From positions 1 through 6,514 of the forward strand of contig JAKITZ010000141.1 in assembly GCA_021647805.1 (NCBI GenBank): 6,514 bases of DNA. The letters are read 5' to 3'. The translations under genes and the position numbers were made by a program. Positions 1 through 5,455 of the stretch are shown here, one piece after another. Numbering within the stretch: the first letter of the stretch is position 1; each line of letters begins with the position of its first letter. This DNA is from Robiginitomaculum sp. GTDB lineage: Bacteria; Pseudomonadota; Alphaproteobacteria; Caulobacterales; Maricaulaceae. The notes under the pieces are model-generated. The model ran no database searches and was not told where the DNA came from. It was given only the letters and a program-made list of their open reading frames with translations.

Positions 1-745
1 ATCGCAAGCTATAAACCAATGCGGCGCGGGTGATGGTGTCGGTATTGTTGACACCCGCTGGAACGCTGGTGTGATGATCAACTCTAAAATTAAACCGTGC
101 AGATAAATTACCTGAAACCTGTGCGGTAATGCCAATATCATTCCAGATATAGGTATCACTATCCGACCAGATCAGCTCGGAATTGTTAAACATGCTAACC
201 GAATCATTAAACTGATAGGAAAAGTTAGAGGCAGACCTTGCGGCCAATTCGTTTTGCCTCATCGGGAAAATCACATTTGTCCCCCGTGATTTTTGCGAAC
301 GATAACCAGTGCCAGCCTCTAATTCCCATTTTGCCGCTTCGGTATTTATGGCTTTAAAGCCTAACCCGGCGCCAATGAATGATCCTTGTTTGAACGGGCC
401 AAAATCATCAGAAAAATAATTAGCATTACCATAGACATAAAGTTGATCATTCAACTCGCGATCCAACTGATAGCCAATTAACCAGCGCTTCTTGTTATTA
501 ACGCCATTTGCCGTGCCAAAATCATAAGTGGTATCGAACTTGCTTTTCCAAAGACCTGTTTGTTTCTCAAGGCTTATGGCGATTCCGATATCGGTTGAAT
601 TAGTATTGCCAGTTGTTCTGGATCCGGAAAGCGAGGCTTCACCGCTCCAGCCATCAACCAAATCATTGGCAATGGCATTATTCGCAAAAGCAATCGAGGC
701 AATCAGGCTGATGCCAGTATAGGCAATCAATTTAGTTTTTAGCAT
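1..745 (-). CDS. DUF481 outer-membrane beta-barrel protein, C-terminus cut by the window edge
   Basis: The reverse strand reads openly from an ATG at 745-743 to the window edge, giving 248 residues without a stop. The N-terminus is a Sec signal peptide: MLKTK, a hydrophobic stretch to about residue 22, then a likely cleavage after Ala-Ile-Ala (residue 26). The mature part begins with WSGEASLSGSRTTGNTN, the Gly/Ser-rich first strand typical of DUF481 (YdiY-like, 'salt-induced outer membrane protein'). It continues with alternating polar and aromatic residues, as in a barrel, and ends near TRAALVYSL, which resembles the last strand of the family, so only a few residues are probably missing. Family members sit in the outer membrane; their function is poorly known. 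The family call is from recognition of this pattern. The start is favoured by the signal peptide and the purine-rich GAGA tract just upstream. Confidence 0.8.
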   Translation of the reverse strand, partial: MLKTKLIAYTGISLIASIAFANNAIANDLVDGWSGEASLSGSRTTGNTNSTDIGIAISLEKQTGLWKSKFDTTYDFGTANGVNNKKRWLIGYQLDRELNDQLYVYGNANYFSDDFGPFKQGSFIGAGLGFKAINTEAAKWELEAGTGYRSQKSRGTNVIFPMRQNELAARSASNFSYQFNDSVSMFNNSELIWSDSDTYIWNDIGITAQVSGNLSARFNFRVDHHTSVPAGVNNTDTITRAALVYSLR

Positions 746-746
746 A

Positions 747-775
747 TCTCTTTCTCTTTCTCTTTCTCTTTCTCT
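747..775 (-). repeat. Hexanucleotide microsatellite at the DUF481 ribosome-binding site
   Basis: On the plus strand, four full TTTCTC units (751-774) are flanked by a partial TCTC on the left and a T on the right. Read on the coding strand, GAGAAA units run up to within two bases of the DUF481 ATG. The only Shine-Dalgarno-like purines for that gene lie inside this repeat, so the number of units would set which GAGA lies at a useful distance. The tract is perfect, with no interruption. Confidence 0.85.
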
Positions 776-1081
776 AAGAATAAAAGCTACCAATGTAATG
801 ATTTGGGTGAATGAATGATGAACAACGGCTCGGTTGAAGGAATGATCTAGTCCGGTTTTCGATTTTAATGAATTTTTGCCAAACTGAAATTACCATTACT
901 CGTGAGCAGGATTTGTCGCAAAATTACAATTCTCACAACAGCAGAGCTGTTGTTGGCACCAATAGTGAATTTTGCCGCCTAAAGCATTGGTTGCTTGTTG
1001 TTGGCTTTTGCCGTTGTGTAATTTAATACTTCGATAGTATATGCCGAAGATGCTGCAAAACAGTCGGAACATAATTATACT
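776..1081. other. Intergenic region with remnant signal-peptide reading frame
   Basis: No intact gene is seen between the divergent DUF481 and Sel1 genes. The right part (about 972-1081) looks coding but is out of frame. From TTG at 972 one frame reads MPPKALVACCWLLPLC, a signal-peptide-like stretch, before reaching a stop at 1035. The Sel1 frame is open only from 1022 and reads FNTSIVYAEDAAKQSEHNYT straight into the Sel1 ATG. Joining the two with one extra base near 1017-1021 would give a complete signal peptide ending Val-Tyr-Ala. A further 52-codon ORF (868-1026) overlaps in the third frame and looks like chance. Confidence 0.45.
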
Positions 1082-1429
1082 ATGGATCAAGGTGTTGATG
1101 CCTATAAACAAGGTGATTTCGAACAAGCTTTGAATATTTTTTCTCAACTTGCAGAAGATGACAATGCAGTAGCGCAGTTCAATCTTGGTGTTATGTACGA
1201 TAATGGCCAAGGGGTTAGGCAATCAAATAAAAAGGCTTTTTCATTGGTCGAAAAATCCGCTGAACTAGGGTTTTCCGAAGCGCAATTTAATCTTGGCCTG
1301 TTTTATATCAATAGGATTGGTGTGAGAAAATTCAAACAAAAAGCCATATACTGGTATAAAAAAGCTGCCGCCCAAGGTGATGCTGATGCGGTTGAAAGCT
1401 TGAAAAAACTTGGTGTGAAGTTTGAATGA
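1082..1429 (+). CDS. Small Sel1-repeat (TPR-like) protein, possibly lacking its signal peptide
   Basis: This 115-residue protein starts with a TPR-like helix pair (residues 2-27, DAYKQGDFEQALNIF). Two 36-residue Sel1 repeats follow at about 28-63 and 64-99, both with the AQFNLG..Y...G.GV signature and a closing Ala-rich helix, and then a truncated third repeat (100-115). Sel1 proteins are solenoids that bind partners, often in the periplasm or cell envelope; no specific role can be assigned here. ATG 1082 is the only usual start in this frame, but its GGAA (1066-1069) lies a rather long 12 bases upstream. The frame is open back to 1022 and encodes VYA-EDAA, which resembles a signal-peptidase site, so the original protein was probably exported. 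The gene may be N-terminally damaged or affected by a sequencing error. It stands alone, divergent from DUF481. Confidence 0.75.
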   Translation: MDQGVDAYKQGDFEQALNIFSQLAEDDNAVAQFNLGVMYDNGQGVRQSNKKAFSLVEKSAELGFSEAQFNLGLFYINRIGVRKFKQKAIYWYKKAAAQGDADAVESLKKLGVKFE

Positions 1430-1466
1430 ACTAATTCCTTTCCCGTTACGGGGTCAGAGATGGTTT

Positions 1467-1510
1467 CCTCCACCTTTATGGGGGAGGTGGGCGCGAAGCG
1501 CTCGGAGGGG
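1467..1510. repeat. REP-like palindromic element
   Basis: CCTCC (1467-1471) can pair with GGAGG at 1483-1487 around a short loop, or with a second GGAGG at 1504-1508. Between these lies a tight hairpin, GCGC-GAA-GCGC (1491-1501). The layout of CCTCC, GGGGGAGG, a GCGC hairpin and CGGAGGGG resembles intergenic palindromic repeats recalled from several alphaproteobacterial genomes. It is much more GC-rich than its surroundings and follows the Sel1 stop by about 38 bases. Only one copy lies in this window, so repetitiveness is inferred. Confidence 0.6.
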
Positions 1511-1521
1511 TAAGAAGTGCA

Positions 1522-1629
1522 AGCAAGGGTCACGCTCGGAACCCTGCTCGATACTTAATAGCACTCATTGGCAAAGGCGTTACTTCGAGCAAGGGTTAAT
1601 TGGCAAACAATTAGCACTCATTGACCCTT
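1522..1629. repeat. Cluster of small direct and inverted repeats
   Basis: Three short words recur. TAGCACTCATTG lies at 1559-1570 and 1612-1623, ATTGGCAAA at 1567-1575 and 1599-1607, and AGCAAGGGT at 1522-1530 and 1588-1596. A near-inverted copy of the last word, ACCCTGCT, lies at 1541-1548. The second half folds into a hairpin in which GTTAATTG (1595-1602) pairs with CAATTAGC (1608-1615) around loop GCAAA, with one G-T wobble. The words appear in a different order in the two halves, suggesting local duplication and rearrangement. Confidence 0.55.
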
Positions 1630-1752
1630 AGTCACCCTTGAACAATGGGGATAAGTTTAAAGAACACCAGATCCAATCTTAGCTGCTATAATGGTATTGC
1701 AAATGGTTTTGATGTGCTAACTTGCGGCTCTTTGATATGGTGAATATACTCT

Positions 1753-1774
1753 AAACCCAGTGAAACATGGGTTT
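1753..1774 (+). terminator. Possible weak intrinsic terminator
   Basis: AAACCCA (1753-1759) pairs perfectly with TGGGTTT (1768-1774) around an eight-base loop. On the plus strand a T-rich tract follows (TTTTGTTG). The stem is short and has only three G-C pairs. It could end transcripts coming through from the Sel1 gene over 300 bases upstream. The reverse strand has no T run after the stem. Confidence 0.3.
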
Positions 1775-1810
1775 TGTTGTGGCTGTTTTTAGCGGTCGCA
1801 TTTTTTTGCC

Positions 1811-1833
1811 GTAAGACCTGTACCCACTTTTAC
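1811..1833. repeat. Interspersed motif, degenerate copy
   Basis: TACCCACTTTT at 1821-1831 is identical to 3346-3356 upstream of anmK, and the preceding bases (ACCTG versus ACCGG) are nearly the same. The flanking arms here are weak: GTAA (1811-1814) can pair with TTAC (1830-1833). This is the less structured of the two copies in the window. Confidence 0.5.
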
Positions 1834-1984
1834 TTAAAGTTGCTCCAATTATACACTGGGGAAGATCTAAAAAAGCTATAGAGGTTTTTTATTTGCATTT
1901 CAAAAATATTAAATTTGGGACTGCTTTGCGTCTTGTTTTTTTACTTGCTGCTAACTTTCCGGTTTAGTTCGGGTGGAGTGATAG

Positions 1985-3250
1985 TTATTTTTCGTAAATA
2001 ACCTTGGCGATGGCGTGTTTCTTTTTACCAATACTAAGTTTGCATTGGCCATCATCATTAAAATCAATTTCTGCAAATAGTGCTTGTGAGTTATTTACTA
2101 CTATATCGTTGATTTTTAATGCTTTTGCTTTGATATGTCGTTTACCTTCACCGTTAGAAGAAATTAATTTGGTGGCCGTAAAAGCCGCTAAAACAGAATA
2201 GCCGTTTTGCAACTCTTGAGCAGAAATATCCACAACCGGTAACTCACTACCTAAGCTACCTTCTGCAAAGACTTTTAATGCAGTTTGCTCAGCTGTTTTA
2301 GCTGCACTCTTGCCGTGTAGCAGGCTGGTGCAGGCATTTGCTAATGCTATTTTGGCAGAATTGATCTCATTTCCTTCAAGTGATTCTAGTTGCGCAATCT
2401 CTTCTAACTGTAAATCGGTAAACAGCCGCAAGAACTTCCCAACATCGGCGTCTTCGGTATTGCGCCAAAATTGCCAATAGTCATAAGCCGATAGCATATC
2501 AGCATTTAGCCATACTGCACCATCGGCAGTTTTTCCCATCTTTGTGCCAGAAGCAGTTGTTATCAGCGGAGAGGTGAAAACATGGGCGTTATTGCCATTG
2601 ACCCGTCGGATCAGGTCTTTGCCGTTGACCATATTGCCCCATTGATCACTACCACCAAGTTGCAAGTTACAGCCATAGCGTTGGTTCAGCTCCAAGAAAT
2701 CATACGATTGTAGCAGCAAATAATTGAACTCTAAAAACGTCATTTCGTTTTCGTCGGCAATTCTGCGCTTTACACTTTCCATCTTGATCATCTTGTTGAT
2801 GGTAAAATGCCGGCCAACCGTTCGCAAAAACGGGATCAGTTGTAAATTGTCCAGCCAGTCGGCATTATTGACCATGATAGCATCACTTGGCCCATCGCCA
2901 AATTTAAGAAATTTCTCAAATACGGTTTTCATTGAATTCATGTTGTCGTTAATTCTGGCATCATCAAGCAAGGGGCGCGACTTGTCCTTGTCAGACGGAT
3001 CACCAATTTTGGTAGTGCCGCCACCCATTAAGACGATAGGCTTGTGTCCAGCTTGTTGTAAGTGGCGCAACAGCATGATTTGCACTAACGATCCCACATG
3101 CAATGAAAGTGCAGTGCAATCAAAGCCAATATAGCCAATTAGTGGTTCGGTGCTATTCGCAGCTTTATCCAGATCAGCTATATCTGTTGATTGGTACAAA
3201 TACCCTCGTTCGATCAGTGAGGTAAGGAGTTGTGATGTATGATCGCTCAT
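1985..3250 (-). CDS. tyrS: Tyrosyl-tRNA synthetase
   Basis: This 421-residue protein is a full-length class I aminoacyl-tRNA synthetase that charges tRNA-Tyr with tyrosine using ATP in the cytoplasm. The Rossmann catalytic domain carries GYIGFDCTALSLHVG at 39-53, with LHVG as the HIGH signature. GGGTTKIGDPS follows at 77-87, the tyrosine-site segment LLQSYDFLEL is at 179-188, and the family hallmark QLGGSDQWGN is at 197-206. The ATP-binding KMSKS loop is the variant KMGKT at 237-241. The last roughly 70 residues form an S4 RNA-binding domain (about 354-421), which binds the tRNA anticodon arm in this family. Length and domain order match bacterial TyrS. The ATG is preceded by AAGG nine bases upstream. 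The gene is monocistronic as far as can be seen and divergent from anmK, with a promoter at 3302-3329. Confidence 0.97.
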   Translation of the reverse strand: MSDHTSQLLTSLIERGYLYQSTDIADLDKAANSTEPLIGYIGFDCTALSLHVGSLVQIMLLRHLQQAGHKPIVLMGGGTTKIGDPSDKDKSRPLLDDARINDNMNSMKTVFEKFLKFGDGPSDAIMVNNADWLDNLQLIPFLRTVGRHFTINKMIKMESVKRRIADENEMTFLEFNYLLLQSYDFLELNQRYGCNLQLGGSDQWGNMVNGKDLIRRVNGNNAHVFTSPLITTASGTKMGKTADGAVWLNADMLSAYDYWQFWRNTEDADVGKFLRLFTDLQLEEIAQLESLEGNEINSAKIALANACTSLLHGKSAAKTAEQTALKVFAEGSLGSELPVVDISAQELQNGYSVLAAFTATKLISSNGEGKRHIKAKALKINDIVVNNSQALFAEIDFNDDGQCKLSIGKKKHAIAKVIYEK

Positions 3251-3269
3251 TGCGAGATGCCTTTTAACA

Positions 3270-3306
3270 ATACTAAAAATACTGAATTAAGTCGTATTTT
3301 TAGTAT
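3270..3306. promoter_or_regulatory. Perfect 13-bp inverted repeat, operator-like, at the tyrS promoter
   Basis: ATACTAAAAATAC (3270-3282) and GTATTTTTAGTAT (3294-3306) are exact reverse complements separated by 11 bases. The right arm overlaps the predicted tyrS -10 box and the left arm ends 20 bases before the start codon. Transcription would begin inside the repeat, so it more probably acts as a DNA operator than as an RNA hairpin. No protein is assigned; the arms are AT-rich. Confidence 0.6.
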
Positions 3307-3329
3307 ACTTTATCTTCTGGATCCATCAA
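3302..3329 (-). promoter_or_regulatory. Predicted tyrS sigma-70-type promoter
   Basis: On the reverse strand TTGATG (3329-3324) and TATACT (3307-3302) are separated by 16 bases, a good match to -35 and -10 consensus boxes. Transcription would start near 3295, about 45 bases upstream of the tyrS ATG. The -10 box lies in the outer arm of the 13-bp inverted repeat, and the -35 box overlaps the outer stem of the interspersed motif. Confidence 0.55.
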
Positions 3330-3368
3330 CTTAACCAAAAACCGGTACCCACTTTTTGGGTCGATGGA
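3322..3368. repeat. Interspersed hairpin motif between tyrS and anmK
   Basis: The inner stem CCAAAAA (3335-3341) pairs with TTTTTGG (3353-3359) around CCGGTACCCAC. The outer stem TCCATC (3322-3327) pairs with GATGGA (3363-3368). The core resembles a motif recalled as abundant in rhizobial genomes (CCGAAAACCGGT.CCCACTTTTCGG). Where the bases differ, both sides of the stem change together, which would keep the fold. The element spans the -35 boxes of both divergent promoters. Confidence 0.55.
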
Positions 3369-3383
3369 GTCAAAGTATATAAT
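3356..3383 (+). promoter_or_regulatory. Predicted anmK promoter
   Basis: A perfect TATAAT lies at 3378-3383, 44 bases before the anmK start. The best -35 candidate is TTGGGT at 3356-3361, with a 16-base spacer; it matches only the TTG of the consensus. It falls in the closing arm of the interspersed hairpin. Confidence 0.45.
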
Positions 3384-3427
3384 CTTGTCACTAACACCAA
3401 CTGGATAGCCACGAAAAGAGGAAAAAT

Positions 3428-4552
3428 ATGTTTATTGCCGGTTTAATGAGCGGAACATCACTTGATGCGATGGATGCCGGCTTGATACAGGTGCAAGATG
3501 GTGTGGCTGTTGGGCGGTTTAAGGGTGTTTCGATTGCATGGACAATTGAGCAACGCCACTTATTGCAACAGGCAACAATTGAGGCCATTAAATGGGACTT
3601 TACTGGTAAACAGCCAGAGGTTTTTCAACCGACATCGAAATTGATTGCGCAGGTCGCTGCCAAGGCTATTTCACAATTATTGCAAGCAAATAATCTAGTG
3701 CAAAAAGACTTACATGCTATCGGCTTTCATGGGCAAACCGTCCTGCATAGACCGCCAGTATTGGATGTGTTGGGCAAGACCTTACAGATTGGCGATGCTG
3801 AATTACTGGCTCATGCCACAAAAACCAAAGTAGTGCATGATTTTAGAAGTGCCGATATTGAAAATGGTGGTCATGGCGCCCCCTTAGCTCCGGCGTGGCA
3901 TTTTGAGCTGGCAAAAAGACGCGATAAATCGCCAACGGTATTCCTTAATATTGGCGGTATCAGCAATATTACATTCATTTCGGTATTAGATGGGAGCGAT
4001 CCACAGCAGCAAATGTTAGCGTTTGATTGTGGACCTGGTAATGGGCCAATGGATGCGCTGGTGCAACACCACGGCTTAGGGCTTATGGACAAAGATGGTG
4101 AGCTGGCCGCTGCTGGAGTAGTGAACCGGCAAGTAGTCGATAAAATCATTGCTGGTTTGCCAAAGGCAGGAATTGTTGCATCATTTGATCGCTGGAAATT
4201 TGATCATCAGTGTGTATCGGAATTATCGGTGGAAGATGGGGCGGCAAGTCTTTTGGAAATCACAGCCCAAGGGATAGTAAGGGCGATAAATGCGCTGCCG
4301 GTATTGCCTGTTGAGGTGTTGGTTGGTGGTGGCGGGCGGCTTAATCCGGTTTTGATGCATAGGTTGTCAATTTTACTTGATTGCCCAGTTCGGCTTTGTG
4401 ATGCTGCCGGGTTCGATGGTGATTTGATCGAAGCCGAAGCTTTTGCTTGGCTGGCTGCCTTGCGGTTATCAGGGCAAGCAAACTCGTGGCCGAATACAAC
4501 TGGTGTTTTAAGACCAGTTTCAGGTGGCCTTATCTGCGACCCTTGCGATTAG
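3428..4552 (+). CDS. anmK: Anhydro-N-acetylmuramic acid kinase
   Basis: This 374-residue enzyme phosphorylates 1,6-anhydro-MurNAc with ATP while opening the anhydro ring, giving MurNAc-6-phosphate in cytoplasmic peptidoglycan recycling. Recognition rests on the opening MSGTSLDAMD (7-16), GFHGQTVLHRP (99-109) and DFRSADIENGGHGAPLAP (138-155). Further family signatures are NIGGISNIT (174-182) and FDCGPGNGPMDALV (199-212), which carries the catalytic Asp of the family (Asp200 here). The C-terminal ATP-site segments GGGGRLNP (300-307) and EAEAFAWLA (335-343) are also present. Length is normal for AnmK. One deviation is Ala14 where the family usually has Gly (SLDG). A strong AAGAGGA (3416-3422) stands five bases before the ATG. 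The 3' end overlaps the convergent hydrolase gene by 23 bases, and no separate terminator is seen. Confidence 0.95.
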   Translation: MFIAGLMSGTSLDAMDAGLIQVQDGVAVGRFKGVSIAWTIEQRHLLQQATIEAIKWDFTGKQPEVFQPTSKLIAQVAAKAISQLLQANNLVQKDLHAIGFHGQTVLHRPPVLDVLGKTLQIGDAELLAHATKTKVVHDFRSADIENGGHGAPLAPAWHFELAKRRDKSPTVFLNIGGISNITFISVLDGSDPQQQMLAFDCGPGNGPMDALVQHHGLGLMDKDGELAAAGVVNRQVVDKIIAGLPKAGIVASFDRWKFDHQCVSELSVEDGAASLLEITAQGIVRAINALPVLPVEVLVGGGGRLNPVLMHRLSILLDCPVRLCDAAGFDGDLIEAEAFAWLAALRLSGQANSWPNTTGVLRPVSGGLICDPCD

Positions 4553-5225
4553 TTTTTACATACTCTTCAAGGTGCGGGTCACGAGTGCCGTTTTCGCGAT
4601 AATTCATATAGGTATCGACTTCGGCTTCTATCTCATCGATATGATCATCAAATAAATGCCCGGCTCCTTGAATTACTTTATGGGAAAGTAATATGCCTTT
4701 TTGCAGGCGTATTTTCTCGGCGATTAGTTCAATTTCTTCTGGTGGGCAGATGCGATCTGCCGAGCCATAAAGCAATAAGCCCGAAGCAGGGCATGGCGCT
4801 AAAAAGCCAAAGTCATACATATTCATTGGTGGTGCCATAGAGATGAAACCACGAACTTCTGGGCGACGCATCAATAATTGCATTCCCAACCAAGCACCGA
4901 ATGAGTGTCCCGCAACCCAGCAAAAAGAAGCGTTTGTATTTAATGATTGTAGCCAATCTAGTACAGTTGCTGCATCTTGCAGCTCGCCTTGGCCTTGGTC
5001 ATATTCGCCTTGAGAGCCGCCAACGCCGCGCAAGTTAAAGCGACAAACCGAGTATCCGCGGCGTTTGAATAAATCATACATTGCGGTAATTGGTTTGGCG
5101 TTCATTTGCCCGCCACCTTTGGGGTGGGCATGTAAAATAAGTGCTATTGGAGCGTTCGGGTCTGTTGAAGGGTGGTAAAACCCTTCTAATCTACCTTCGG
5201 GGCCGGGGATGATGACTTCTGGCAT
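4530..5225 (-). CDS. Alpha/beta hydrolase, COG2945-like
   Basis: This 231-residue protein is a compact soluble alpha/beta-hydrolase without a signal peptide. The oxyanion-side motif HAHPKGGGQMN is at 32-42 and a conserved NLRGVGGSQGEYD segment at 64-76. The nucleophile elbow GHSFG has Ser108, and the likely acid Asp157 lies in LLYGSADRICP. The catalytic His190 lies in QGAGHLF. A complete Ser-Asp-His triad argues for an active esterase or related hydrolase, but the substrate is unknown. Hydrolases of this type are recalled next to suf/isc genes in alphaproteobacteria. This one is divergent from the iscR-like gene, with an IscR-type box 22 bases from its start codon, so co-regulation with iron-sulfur assembly is inferred. 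The start is supported by AGAGA about seven bases upstream. The C-terminus is basic (KTNRKGRR) and overlaps anmK tail-to-tail. Confidence 0.88.
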   Translation of the reverse strand: MPEVIIPGPEGRLEGFYHPSTDPNAPIALILHAHPKGGGQMNAKPITAMYDLFKRRGYSVCRFNLRGVGGSQGEYDQGQGELQDAATVLDWLQSLNTNASFCWVAGHSFGAWLGMQLLMRRPEVRGFISMAPPMNMYDFGFLAPCPASGLLLYGSADRICPPEEIELIAEKIRLQKGILLSHKVIQGAGHLFDDHIDEIEAEVDTYMNYRENGTRDPHLEEYVKTNRKGRR

Positions 5226-5246
5226 GTAAATGTCTCTTGTGATTTA

Positions 5247-5271
5247 ATTGTCGATTACTTTAGTCTGGTAT
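5247..5271. promoter_or_regulatory. IscR type 1-like box near the hydrolase start
   Basis: By hand alignment, this 25-bp window agrees with the degenerate E. coli IscR type 1 consensus at 21 of 25 positions. The right half (TTTAGTCTGGTAT) is the stronger. It ends 22 bases upstream of the hydrolase ATG and lies 76 bp from the second box, roughly a whole number of helical turns. A candidate hydrolase -10 (TATAAC, reverse strand, 5282-5277) would put its transcription start within or next to the box. Confidence 0.5.
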
Positions 5272-5322
5272 TTATGGTTATATGCTTGGTTGACGTGAAA
5301 AAAAAGCGTTTTTCATTCAATA

Positions 5323-5347
5323 AATCTTGACTAAAATAGTCAGGTAT
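5323..5347. promoter_or_regulatory. IscR type 1-like box upstream of iscR
   Basis: The window agrees with the E. coli IscR type 1 operator consensus at 23 of 25 positions by hand alignment. The core TGACTA-AAA-TAGTCA (5328-5342) is a perfect six-base inverted repeat followed by GGTAT. Type 1 sites are bound by the [2Fe-2S] form of IscR, which represses its own promoter in E. coli. The gene downstream encodes an IscR-like protein with the cluster ligands present, so autoregulation is the direct inference. Confidence 0.7.
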
Positions 5348-5355
5348 AGTTAATT
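5327..5355 (+). promoter_or_regulatory. Probable iscR operon promoter
   Basis: TTGACT (5327-5332) is a good -35 box and is embedded in the IscR-like operator. With a 17-base spacer the -10 would be TTAATT (5350-5355), a weak match. TATAGT (5345-5350) is a better -10 sequence but has no fitting -35. The exact start is therefore uncertain; either way a bound regulator would cover the promoter. The leader would be about 95-105 bases. Confidence 0.4.
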
Positions 5356-5455
5356 CAGGTTTCAATTTGATGGTGTTGATTCTGCAACATTACAAATCAG
5401 CCGGCGTTCTAGCACACAAGGTACAGTTCTGGCGAGCAGGGAAGTGAATAAAGTT

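Larger units (their letters stand above)
1430..1984. other. Gene-free repeat-bearing region
   Basis: No reading frame here looks like a protein on either strand; the 69-codon plus frame at 1422-1631 simply runs through the repeats. The left third holds a palindromic REP-like element and a cluster of small repeats, the middle a terminator-like hairpin, and the right part one copy of an interspersed motif. The stretch from about 1840 to 1984, downstream of tyrS, is AT-rich with several A and T runs. A weak bulged stem (GACTGC, loop TTT, GCGTC, at about 1920-1933) followed by a T run is present there, but it is too poor to call. Confidence 0.6.

Noticed and set aside
868..1026. 52-codon plus-strand frame ending in a hydrophobic stretch
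   Set aside because: It has no convincing ribosome-binding site, and its product before the hydrophobic end is low-complexity; the neighbouring frame gives a better signal peptide.
896..1222. 108-codon minus-strand reading frame opposite the Sel1 gene
   Set aside because: It is the complement of a clear Sel1-repeat coding sequence, with a Cys/Gln-rich product lacking any recognisable motif.
1422..1631. 69-codon plus-strand reading frame after the Sel1 gene
   Set aside because: It runs through the REP-like palindrome and repeat cluster, overlaps the Sel1 stop, and its Arg/Gly/Pro/Trp-rich product resembles no protein family.
1687..1692. Isolated TATAAT as a promoter
   Set aside because: No acceptable -35 box lies at the right distance and no gene follows on the plus strand.
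1870..1892. A-run and T-run flanking CTATAG as a tyrS terminator
   Set aside because: The pairing is almost entirely A-T without a GC core, and it lies about 100 bases beyond the tyrS stop.
5444..5455. GTG start for iscR
   Set aside because: The purine-rich AGGGAA touches the GTG with no spacer, and ATG 5456 yields the standard Rrf2 N-terminus.
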